A stretch of 64,000 nucleotides of DNA, from the NCBI RefSeq assembly GCF_024347575.1, contig NZ_AP025505.1:1-64000 (forward strand), written 5' to 3'. The DNA is from Vibrio pelagius. Its GTDB lineage: Bacteria; Pseudomonadota; Gammaproteobacteria; Enterobacterales; Vibrionaceae. Under the pieces are notes generated by a model, which searched no databases, had not been told where the DNA came from, and saw nothing but the letters and a program-made list of their open reading frames with translations. The position numbers and the translations under genes were made by a program. Below, one piece after another: positions 9,023 through 16,905 of the stretch; positions within the stretch are counted from its first letter, which is position 1, and each line of letters opens with the position of its first letter.

Positions 9023-10001
9023 TCCGGCAAACCCAATCTTTAGGTTGGTTTTCACTCCGATTCTATTGCTGTTTTACTTACACTATTCTGGTGCTCCAGT
9101 CCCATTTCTGGCACCCGTATTTGTTGTTATTTTGTTGACACTTATGCCGTCTAAACCTCCGTTCAACATGATGTTGAAATTGTTGGCGGTATTGTCAGTG
9201 CTTAGCTTTGGTATCACAACACTGTCAGAAACTCTCTTGAGCTCTAGTACTGGCTTTTTGTTGTTTAGTTGGTCGCTTCTTTGCTGGAGCTACTACCGAA
9301 GTCATCGCGATCCAAAAGATATCGTTTCAACACTTACGTTGATAGTGGTGTTGTTGGTTATAGTGATGAGTCAACAAACGGCGGTATCTCTATCTGGTTT
9401 ACCTTGGATTCTCTTTATGGGCTTTGTTGTGGCGTTAATTGCCACATACGTCAGTTTCTGGTTGTTTCCTGGTGATGAGAAAGATATACAGCCAGACGAC
9501 AGCAATATTGATGGTGCAAACGAGTGGATAGGAATCATCCTTTTTAAAGCGACAGCGCTCTGTGTGGTCTTATACGCTCTTATTGCATTGGAAAGTACAC
9601 AAACATTGTTAATCGCCATCACATTTGGGTGCATGATTAGACCTCCAATCAACCGAGATAGCCACTCTTTTGGGCAGCATCGATTTGTTACAGCAACGTT
9701 GGGGATACTGTTTACGTTGCCGTGTATGCTAGCGGTTACGATTGGGACGTCTACCTATGTTGTGTTAGGTATCGCTATTTTCTGTGGCCTACAGTTGGCG
9801 TGTTTTGCTATACGTCGTCAAACGAATTTGACTATTTATCAGTTGCTTTTTACTAACTTTACAGTACTGACCTATCAGATTATCAGTAATCCTGGTATCG
9901 AGTCATTTTCGGCTCAAACTACGCGACTAATTTCGATTTCCATTGCGATAGCCCTTGGTGTGTTGGTGTTAAACTTATTTGGCTCAAAGCAAGAAAAATA
10001 A
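9012..10001 (+). CDS. DUF2955 family membrane protein (fusaric-acid/aromatic exporter-like)
   Basis: This 329-residue protein has about ten hydrophobic segments in two groups separated by a charged loop (around residues 155-175, PGDEKDIQPDDSN), the layout of FUSC/AaeB-like pumps and of the DUF2955 family. Members are normally encoded directly after an HlyD-type adaptor, as here, with an 11-base overlap. The pair probably exports a small amphipathic or aromatic compound. No outer-membrane channel gene is present nearby, so a housekeeping TolC would be needed (inference). Confidence 0.8.
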   Translation: MFHNPANPIFRLVFTPILLLFYLHYSGAPVPFLAPVFVVILLTLMPSKPPFNMMLKLLAVLSVLSFGITTLSETLLSSSTGFLLFSWSLLCWSYYRSHRDPKDIVSTLTLIVVLLVIVMSQQTAVSLSGLPWILFMGFVVALIATYVSFWLFPGDEKDIQPDDSNIDGANEWIGIILFKATALCVVLYALIALESTQTLLIAITFGCMIRPPINRDSHSFGQHRFVTATLGILFTLPCMLAVTIGTSTYVVLGIAIFCGLQLACFAIRRQTNLTIYQLLFTNFTVLTYQIISNPGIESFSAQTTRLISISIAIALGVLVLNLFGSKQEK

Positions 10002-10087
10002 CGAGTATCTCACTTAAAACACGTTATTGAGAATGTCTTTGAACTTAGTTTCAGTTTCCTCCGTACCAAAGAGCTGCGGAGGAAAGA

Positions 10088-11386
10088 ATGAAACTCAATA
10101 GTACGACACTTTATGAACGACTTTCGAACGAAGAGGATGCGAGGGCGTGTAGCGGTATATCCGAAAAGGCTTGCCGAGAAATTCCCGGTAATTTTCTAAA
10201 AATCTTAGTGGCCCAATTCAGCACCAAGCTTGCCGATTCGTTTAGCAGCAGTAAAGTTGTTCTGCCTTGGCTACTTGCTTCGGCGGGTGCTCCGGCTTTC
10301 TTTGCTGCGCTTTTGGTTCCCATTCGTGAGTCAGGTTCTCTCATACCACAGCTATTTCTTGGTGGCCTTGTTCGGCAATTTCAACAGCGTAAGCAATTTT
10401 ATGTTATTGGATCGCTGCTGCAGGGAGCTCTGGTTGCGTTGATGGCTATTTCCGCTACTCAACTTGAGGGTGTTGAATTGGGTTGGGCCATCATTTTATT
10501 GTTGATCTTCTTTTCGTTCAGTCGCGGCTTATGCTCCATTGCAAACAAAGATGTACTAGGGAAAACGGTACCTAAAGCACGACGAGGTCGGCTAGGTGGG
10601 TTGAGCGCCAGTCTTTCCGGCATTGTGACTTTAGTTGTTACTGGGAGCATGCTTTCCTTTCAACAACCCTCAGTCACATTCTTGCTTGTCATGCTAGTGA
10701 TCGCGAGCCTTTGCTGGTTATTAGCTGCACTGAGCTTTGGGTCGATCATTGAATATGCTGGTGCGACCGAAGGAGCCAATAATGGATTTAAAGTTGCTGT
10801 TCGCAACCTCAACCTTTTACGATACGATAAGCAATTCCAATGCTTTGTTACAGTGCGTACGCTGCTAATGGGCTCTGGACTGGCAGCACCATTTATCGTT
10901 TTGCTTGCCACGCCTCATACCGACTTTGCGGGTGTTCTCCTTTTTGTGATTCTAACTGGGCTTGCCAATCTAGCCAGTGGTTTGTTTTGGGGACTTCTCG
11001 CTGATAAAAGCAGTCGATATGTCATCCTATTAACGGCGACATTGTCGATTGGCATATTTCTGTTCTCGGCCTTGTTTCACATTCTGTTCGAACCCAACTT
11101 GTCATCAAATTCTGTTTTAGCCGTTTATCTCTTACTTTATTTTCTTCTTGCTGTCACTCATCAAGGGGTGCGGCTAGGGAGAAAGACGTACCTTGTTGAT
11201 ATGGCTGACGGTAACAAACGAACAGACTATGTCTCTGTGAGTAATACGGTCATTGGTGTTCTGCTTCTGATATACGGGGTAGTCAGCGGATTTATGGCAC
11301 AGTGGAATATGGCAGCGGTTCTAGTGCTATTCTCATTGAGTAGCTGCTTTGCGCTCATCGTAGCTTTCAAACTGAAGGAGGTTTAA
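10088..11386 (+). CDS. MFS transporter
   Basis: The 432-residue protein has about twelve hydrophobic segments with a central loop near residue 230, the layout of the major facilitator superfamily, and an unusually polar N-terminal leader of about 40 residues. A short basic loop (KTVPKARRGRLGGL) lies between helices four and five. A strong ribosome site (GGAGG) precedes the ATG. It follows the HlyD-DUF2955 pair by 86 bases on the same strand and could be cotranscribed. Substrate unknown. Its 3' end carries the ribosome site of the truncated gdhA that follows. Confidence 0.8.
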   Translation: MKLNSTTLYERLSNEEDARACSGISEKACREIPGNFLKILVAQFSTKLADSFSSSKVVLPWLLASAGAPAFFAALLVPIRESGSLIPQLFLGGLVRQFQQRKQFYVIGSLLQGALVALMAISATQLEGVELGWAIILLLIFFSFSRGLCSIANKDVLGKTVPKARRGRLGGLSASLSGIVTLVVTGSMLSFQQPSVTFLLVMLVIASLCWLLAALSFGSIIEYAGATEGANNGFKVAVRNLNLLRYDKQFQCFVTVRTLLMGSGLAAPFIVLLATPHTDFAGVLLFVILTGLANLASGLFWGLLADKSSRYVILLTATLSIGIFLFSALFHILFEPNLSSNSVLAVYLLLYFLLAVTHQGVRLGRKTYLVDMADGNKRTDYVSVSNTVIGVLLLIYGVVSGFMAQWNMAAVLVLFSLSSCFALIVAFKLKEV

Positions 11387-11389
11387 GGC

Positions 11390-11545
11390 ATGTCCGTAAC
11401 ACAAGACCATCAAGATTTTTTCCAATGGCTGGAACAGCGTAATCCCAATCAGGTGGAGTTCAATCAAGCGGTACAGGAGCTTTACAAAGATCTCGTCCTG
11501 ATCGTCTCTATATGGAGTGCTGGCTTGTACCTAACCCAGACGTGA
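11390..11545 (+). pseudogene. gdhA: 5' remnant of NADP-specific glutamate dehydrogenase gene
   Basis: The 51-codon frame starts MSVTQDHQDFFQWLEQR and continues NPNQVEFNQAVQELYKDLV, which I recognise as the N-terminus of bacterial hexameric NADP-glutamate dehydrogenase (normally about 450 residues). After residue 36 the similarity stops and the frame ends in TGA within a strong terminator hairpin. Everything needed for catalysis is missing. A good ribosome site (AAGGAGG) within the end of the MFS gene precedes the ATG. The simplest reading is an internal deletion joining the gene's start to its downstream terminator. Confidence 0.75.
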
Positions 11546-11570
11546 CTCAATATGTCCGTCTGGGTTTTTT
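11533..11570 (+). terminator. Strong intrinsic terminator
   Basis: Perfect 10-bp arms AACCCAGACG (11533-11542) and CGTCTGGGTT (11557-11566) with a 14-base loop are followed by a T run to 11570. It ends the HlyD-DUF2955-MFS transcript and the gdhA remnant. Confidence 0.9.
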
Positions 11571-11681
11571 ATGCCCTCTAACACTTCTTTGGGCGCAAAC
11601 GCATGAAGAAGTTCAAAGTTCAAATTGCGCGTTTGCTGGTGGCATCTATTTCCCAGAGAAAGTAGGTTCAGTCTTTGATGT

Positions 11682-12065
11682 CTACACGCGTGATAAGTCG
11701 TAACCCGCAGCCAGGAGTAGACCTCGCTCATGCTTGATAAGTTGTGCTCTATCTAGGATAAGTTCATGCAGTGCTTGCTGTGGCTTGGACGCAATGGTCT
11801 TGTAGTCTTCGAATGAATGAGCCGCATCGATGGCTTTAAACATTTCGCTAATCACATTTCGAGCTTCACACGGGTTTGATGTAGTCTTGAAGTATTCAAC
11901 ACCTTGAGCTGCTTCGCGCATTTCCACAAGTAGCTCGGTTGGGCTTGTTTCTTTCGCCACAGCTAGATAGTTGTCCAACACTCGCTTAGCAAATAGGAGC
12001 TCCGTTAGTGGGATATCGCGACCGCTTTCGATCAATGCTTGGTCTAAAATTTGAGTTGAGCTCAT
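11682..12065 (-). CDS. Hypothetical small helical cytoplasmic protein
   Basis: This 127-residue protein has no signal peptide or membrane segment and is predicted helical and acidic, with blocks such as LTELLFAKRVLDNYL and LHELILDRAQLIKHERGLLLAAGYDL. I do not recognise a family. I start at the ATG at 12065, which has AAGGA at proper spacing; the frame extends six codons further without one. It is alone on its strand, convergent with the gdhA remnant. The coding character (regular helix periodicity, good ribosome site) supports a real gene. Confidence 0.7.
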   Translation of the reverse strand: MSSTQILDQALIESGRDIPLTELLFAKRVLDNYLAVAKETSPTELLVEMREAAQGVEYFKTTSNPCEARNVISEMFKAIDAAHSFEDYKTIASKPQQALHELILDRAQLIKHERGLLLAAGYDLSRV

Positions 12066-12533
12066 TGTCTGTCCTTGTTTCATTTTACAACTTTTAATCG
12101 CAGTCTAAAGTATCGTGGGAACAAAATAAATAACGCTTTTCATTTAATATCTATTCAAAGATGTGCGGCTAAATGAATCACTTATCGGCGTGAACGAAAC
12201 GTGGTCGGAATATAGCTATGGAGAATAGGAATACACCAATGAATAGCCTATAACATGGCTTACAACACCAAGAGTTAGACGGGCACTTCCCTAGAGATGA
12301 ACTATTGCAGTTTACCTGATGCAACAATTGGGTTTTTTGACCATTTAAGGTGAATAATTATTTACGAAGATTGATGCAAATGATGTGAATGCGTGATGGA
12401 TAGCGCTAGACAGAACTAACGGTGACGTCGTAACTTAATGGGGTGTTGTGAGCTGAAGAATCAGGCGAATCTAATAGCGTTGATGGGCTCGTCGCAATAG
12501 CAACGAACCCACCCTTAGCGCCTCATGAGAGGG
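12066..12533. other. Intergenic region between hypothetical gene and eptA
   Basis: I find no convincing gene in these ~470 bases. An imperfect hairpin at 12485-12510 (GGGCTCGT and ACGAACCC arms, closing further through GC pairs) lies just downstream of the eptA stop and may be its terminator, though a T run is missing. The upstream part should contain the promoter of the small minus-strand hypothetical gene. Confidence 0.4.
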
Positions 12534-14159
12534 TTATTGTCGACATTGTGCAAAGAGATCTTGGTCCTTGCGATATTCTGAGGTCTGCACATCCATAATC
12601 CCCAGTAGCGAGTCGAATATGTTGTCATGAGATAGGTGTGCGTTTTGTCCCTTTTCTCGTAAACAATTCACGTTAAGATTTTTCTGAGTCGCAAAATCAT
12701 TTGATGACCAGAAGATCATCGGTACATGTGTTTGCTCTTTCGGTGCAAATGAATAAGGCATACCGTGCAGATAAACGCCATTCTCTCCTAAAGATTCACC
12801 GTGATCAGACACATAGATTAGCGCAACATTGTATTTATCTTGGAGTTGCTCAAGCTTGCTCATGATTTGTGAAAGAAAGTAATCCGTAAATAAGATGCTA
12901 TTGTCATAGCTGTTTACTAACTGTTCATGAGTGCAGTTTTCAATGTCCGCTCTAGGGCAATCCGGGATGAACCGGCGATGTTCTTTAGGGTAGCGTTTGT
13001 AATACGTTGGCCCGTGTGAACCGACGATGTGGTAGAACAATACGTTATTCTCACTCAGGTTTTTAGTGTCACTGTCAAACTCTTCCAACATCGCAGTATC
13101 ATAGCAAACCTGACTATTGCATAGGTGGTCATTATCGTGTGGTAGTAGAGCCATTTTTCGAATTTTGTGGGCGACGCCTTTATCTCCGCCGTCATGCTCT
13201 CTCCAATTGATTTGGACTCCTGCTCGCGTCATGATATCGACGACGTTGTCTTGATTGTACGCTGTCTCTTTGTCGTAATTACTACGATTCATATTGGAAA
13301 ACATACAAGGTACGGAAACAGCAGTGGCAGTGCCACAGGATTGAACATTCGAGAAGAAAACAGGCTCGTAAGGCTTTGTGTATGCGTTAGTTTCTCTTTT
13401 GTAGCCGTAATACTCGTAGTTGTATACTCTAGCTGTTTCCCCGAGAACGAAAACAAGTAGTGTGGGTTTTGTTGCCGAAAGGGCAGAGTCTGTTTGCTTC
13501 GCGTCCAGGCCTAGCTCTTGATAGGGTTGTGGCTCTTTGATGTAGGTATTATTGATGTATTTCGCCGTAGCACCTACATAGGCTGTCGGAATGATCATTT
13601 TTAATAGGTAGTGGTTGTTGCGGCCAACGGAAGCGTAGTTTTGGTAATAGAGTGCAGCAATGATCGATATGACAAGCATCGAACCTGTCATTCCAATGAG
13701 CTTCCAGCCCAAAAAGTTCTTCCAAGATTTCTTCTCTAACGATGTAAAGGCAAGTAATAGTGCGGGTATACCGCCCATAAGGGCGAACCATATGACGGAG
13801 TAAGCACTAATGTAGTTGCTCGCCTCGGTAGTGTTTGTTTCGAATAAATTTTCAATCATTCCATAGTCGACAAAGATACCGTAGTTGTACATGGTATAAC
13901 TGACTATGCTGGAAGACAGTAGCAGAAAAACATAGAAGATTTTGGAAAAGCGTGGCCAATTGAATAAATGAAAGATCAAGTAAAAAGCCGCAAAGAAGAA
14001 CAACGGTATAGAAACAACAAAGCCAATTTGTGCTGCTTCTAGTTCGCTGACGATCTTCCATAGTTCTCTGACGATGGGTATGTTTACAACTAACGTGTAA
14101 TAGAGCGCCATTACAAAAGGCAGCTTATTTAAGGATAGATGTGGCTTATTGAATAGCAT
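12534..14159 (-). CDS. eptA: Phosphoethanolamine-lipid A transferase
   Basis: The 541-residue inner-membrane enzyme moves phosphoethanolamine from phosphatidylethanolamine to lipid A, lowering surface charge and giving resistance to polymyxins and host cationic peptides. Five N-terminal membrane segments span about residues 14-180, followed by a periplasmic alkaline-phosphatase-like sulfatase domain. Visible sites are the first metal-binding Glu in LGETAR, the catalytic Thr region CGTATAVSVPCMFS, and the metal-binding DHGESLGENGVYLHG. Cysteine pairs typical of the EptA/MCR family are present. A good ribosome site (GAGGAA) precedes the ATG. It is divergent from an SgrR-like regulator about 240 bases away, but no two-component system is adjacent. 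Confidence 0.93.
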   Translation of the reverse strand: MLFNKPHLSLNKLPFVMALYYTLVVNIPIVRELWKIVSELEAAQIGFVVSIPLFFFAAFYLIFHLFNWPRFSKIFYVFLLLSSSIVSYTMYNYGIFVDYGMIENLFETNTTEASNYISAYSVIWFALMGGIPALLLAFTSLEKKSWKNFLGWKLIGMTGSMLVISIIAALYYQNYASVGRNNHYLLKMIIPTAYVGATAKYINNTYIKEPQPYQELGLDAKQTDSALSATKPTLLVFVLGETARVYNYEYYGYKRETNAYTKPYEPVFFSNVQSCGTATAVSVPCMFSNMNRSNYDKETAYNQDNVVDIMTRAGVQINWREHDGGDKGVAHKIRKMALLPHDNDHLCNSQVCYDTAMLEEFDSDTKNLSENNVLFYHIVGSHGPTYYKRYPKEHRRFIPDCPRADIENCTHEQLVNSYDNSILFTDYFLSQIMSKLEQLQDKYNVALIYVSDHGESLGENGVYLHGMPYSFAPKEQTHVPMIFWSSNDFATQKNLNVNCLREKGQNAHLSHDNIFDSLLGIMDVQTSEYRKDQDLFAQCRQ

Positions 14160-14402
14160 GAGGTTCCTCGTGGGTGTAGGTGTACCGGGGAATCACGGTG
14201 ATCACGTTTTGCCAAATTGGTATGTCGGTAAAGAGAGTGGGAGTGTATAGACATTGGTTTATCTAAAAGATGACGGCTTCTCTTGGGTGTGTTCATGTTT
14301 TTGTGTCCCATACTATAGAAGTATAGACGCTGTTTATTTTCGGGTATCTTGGTGTGGGTCACCGGTATCCTAATCCTGAAACTCATTAAAAGAGGGATCA
14401 AT

Positions 14403-16049
14403 ATGTATGAGGCGATCAGTGCGATCCATCTGCAAAGATTGAGGCAATTGGAAGATGCTTTCGGGCTGGGGGACATAGAAACGAGTATTGCCGAGCTTTC
14501 TGAGGTGTTGTTTTGTTCAACTCGAAATGTGACCAAAGTGATGAAGAAACTGCATGCGCTTGGTTTGATTAATTGGGTGGCAGGTCGAGGGAGGGGGATT
14601 AAGTCACACTTCTCAATTGTCGTGAAATTCGAAGAGCTGTTGACTCTTCAGGTTCTATCAAAAGTTCAGGCTGGTAGTTTGAATGACGCCTACCAGTTCG
14701 CAGAAACGTTCCACTATCAAGGATGGTTTAGGAAAAATTTGCCTAAGTGGCTTGAGACCTATTCAGAAAGTAACGAAAATTCCGATCAAGTCATCTTTAT
14801 TGTCCCTCATGCGTTAGAACGTTGTCATCCAGTCGATCTGTTTGACATACATTCAGGTCTATACGCCACGGTATTGTTTGATACTTTAATTAATTTTGAC
14901 CCTTTGACTGATTCCTTTACGCCTCACCTAGCGCATCAATTCCAAAAGACTGATTTTGGTTTTGCCTTTCGGATTCGTCCCAACGTGCATTTCCACAATG
15001 GCGTCTTACTTACTCCCCAATTAGTTCGAGAACATTTTCTTAAGTTGAAAGACTACAACGATCTTTATCGTCAACTACTCGCATCAATTGAAAGTATTGA
15101 AGTTAATAGGCAGTGGGTGGAGATACGAATGCGCTATGACGATCCTATGTTGCTGCATTTGTTATCTGATGTGCACTTTTCGGTGATTTTAAACAACGAG
15201 ATTGAAGAGGGTTTTCCTATCGGTACAGGAAGTTATAGTTGGGATACCCGTAATGAGTCATCTTGGTCACTCGTTAAAAATGAACGTTATTTTGGAGTCC
15301 ACGGTATTTTAAGCCGTGCCGATTTTTGGCGTCTTGATTCGGCGGAGGCGCAACTTAATCCTTATGTAATTCGATATGAGAGCATTAATACGCCAAAGTC
15401 TTTTAGCAGTGAAGACATCCCAATCAACGGATGTAATGCATTATGTTTCCACCAACGACTACCCAAAAACATGCGTAAGGTTTTAGTTTATCTATTTAAG
15501 CACAAGATTAAACGCGCCCCCAATACATCTAAAAATCCATGCACTACCTTAATCGGATATGGCGAAGCGTTGGAGTTAAAAGCTTTAACTCCATTGAGCG
15601 ACGAGCAAATTGTAGAGAGTTTGGAGTTCACGACACTGCGTTACTTTGTTGAGGACTCAGGAGTGTTGCATTCAGCTTTAGAACACCTTAATCATCTTGG
15701 GATAGAGACCATTCCTGTAAATAGCATTGAAGCTGCCGATTTTTGGGTTGGAGATTACTCGTTTGGGAACAACGTTACTCTTGGTCAGTATTACTGGCTA
15801 CTCTGTAGCGATTACGCTCAATTAATGCTGCCTGTAACGACCATTCAGCGTTGGAGAAACCAAATGTTACTGAGTCAGTCATTGCCTGATTTCTTTTATC
15901 AATTGGAGCAACACTGTATCGATGAGTATCGGGTACTGCCACTGTGGCGTAAGTCGACACGTTATAATTGTCACTCTTCAATAAGAGGGCATCGACCAAA
16001 TAACTTCGGTTTATTTAACTTAGCGGAGATTTGGTTAGATAAGCGTTAG
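14403..16049 (+). CDS. SgrR-family transcriptional regulator (HTH plus solute-binding domain)
   Basis: The 548-residue protein has an N-terminal winged HTH of the SgrR type (residues 1-100; LSEVLFCSTRNVTKVMKKLHALGLI) fused to a periplasmic-binding-protein family 5 domain (about residues 150-400; PHLAHQFQKTDFGFAFRIRPNVHFHNG). It has no signal peptide, so it is a cytoplasmic ligand-sensing regulator. E. coli SgrR responds to sugar-phosphate stress; paralogues in other bacteria control transporters. I start at the ATG at 14403, preceded by GAGGG. No SgrS-like RNA or obvious target is adjacent, apart from the divergent eptA. Confidence 0.85.
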   Translation: MYEAISAIHLQRLRQLEDAFGLGDIETSIAELSEVLFCSTRNVTKVMKKLHALGLINWVAGRGRGIKSHFSIVVKFEELLTLQVLSKVQAGSLNDAYQFAETFHYQGWFRKNLPKWLETYSESNENSDQVIFIVPHALERCHPVDLFDIHSGLYATVLFDTLINFDPLTDSFTPHLAHQFQKTDFGFAFRIRPNVHFHNGVLLTPQLVREHFLKLKDYNDLYRQLLASIESIEVNRQWVEIRMRYDDPMLLHLLSDVHFSVILNNEIEEGFPIGTGSYSWDTRNESSWSLVKNERYFGVHGILSRADFWRLDSAEAQLNPYVIRYESINTPKSFSSEDIPINGCNALCFHQRLPKNMRKVLVYLFKHKIKRAPNTSKNPCTTLIGYGEALELKALTPLSDEQIVESLEFTTLRYFVEDSGVLHSALEHLNHLGIETIPVNSIEAADFWVGDYSFGNNVTLGQYYWLLCSDYAQLMLPVTTIQRWRNQMLLSQSLPDFFYQLEQHCIDEYRVLPLWRKSTRYNCHSSIRGHRPNNFGLFNLAEIWLDKR

Positions 16050-16096
16050 TGCTCTGATTGTTTTGCCTTTGGTAGGTGCATAGGTGGGGATAAAGT

Positions 16097-16121
16097 GGGG
16101 CCAATTAAGAGTTTCGGCCCC
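16097..16121 (+). terminator. Hairpin between convergent genes
   Basis: GGGGCC (16097-16102) and GGCCCC (16116-16121) form a 6-bp GC stem between the SgrR-like gene and the convergent outer-membrane gene. T runs are short on both sides. Confidence 0.5.
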
Positions 16122-16146
16122 TTACTGACTACGATAGTTTGTGTAC

Positions 16147-16701
16147 TTAAAAGCGGTAGCCGACATCAAATGTCCATTGTCCTAATTTAAAGCCACTCGT
16201 TTCTTTTGAATACCCGATTCCGGTAACAAAGTGTTTGCCAAACTCGCCTTGAATGCCGGCACTTGACATAAAGCTATTGTCTTTTTGATTAGCACCACTA
16301 CCAGCGTCTGAGTATTCCACTTTATCCCAAGACCAACCTGCAGTCGCGTACGGTTTGAGAACCACAGACTCAGATACTTGGAACGGGTAACCCAGACCAA
16401 GGGAAGCCTGATATCGATTCAAATCAACATCTTGCTTGATTAAATTGCTCGAAGGATCAAGCCAATAATCCTCTTTACTAGTCGTTGTATATCGAAAGTC
16501 TGTAAACAAATAGTCTTTTAAAGAAGGGAACAAAGTGCCTTGAGAATAAACAGAGTAACCTCCAAGTGTAGACCCTTCAGCAGAATCGGAAGCATAACCG
16601 GCTCCGATTGTCACACCGTCGAACAAGTCAGTGAAGGTATTTGCGTATGTTGATGCGGAAAAACAAGCTGCGCACAAAGCAATGATTGTCATACTTTTCA
16701 T
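16147..16701 (-). CDS. Small outer-membrane beta-barrel protein
   Basis: The 184-residue protein has a signal peptide (residues 1-20, ending STYA) and then alternating amphipathic strands ending in an aromatic residue (WTFDVGYRF), the C-terminal signal for outer-membrane assembly. Its length suits an eight-stranded barrel like OmpW- or OmpX-class proteins, but I cannot assign it to either. A ribosome site (GAGGTT) precedes the ATG. It sits alone between the SgrR-like regulator and the iron locus, so a function cannot be inferred from context. Confidence 0.75.
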   Translation of the reverse strand: MKSMTIIALCAACFSASTYANTFTDLFDGVTIGAGYASDSAEGSTLGGYSVYSQGTLFPSLKDYLFTDFRYTTTSKEDYWLDPSSNLIKQDVDLNRYQASLGLGYPFQVSESVVLKPYATAGWSWDKVEYSDAGSGANQKDNSFMSSAGIQGEFGKHFVTGIGYSKETSGFKLGQWTFDVGYRF

Positions 16702-16840
16702 GGTTAGAACCTCAACTCTTTATGATGATGAAAGTATGCGCTGGCGGAATTCAAATAAAGAGGAATAGGTGAATTTACATTGTTCGCCTTTTCCTGCTTT
16801 TGAGGGTTGATTGGGTAGTATTCAGTTGAAGAGATAAATG

Positions 16841-16864
16841 GAACCCTGCACAGTGACAGGGTTC
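16841..16864 (-). terminator. Probable terminator of the esterase-receptor operon
   Basis: Perfect 8-bp arms GAACCCTG and CAGGGTTC with an 8-base loop lie about 40 bases after the receptor stop codon on its downstream side. The trailing T run is weak. Confidence 0.5.
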
Positions 16865-16905
16865 TCGATGGTTATTGTTGCAAAGAGTGAGGGTGGTGAG
16901 TCAGA

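Noticed and set aside
11512-11703. 63-codon plus frame after the gdhA remnant
   Set aside because: It runs through the terminator hairpin and has no ribosome site.
13167-13460. 97-codon plus-strand frame inside eptA
   Set aside because: Shadow of the eptA coding strand; no independent start signals.
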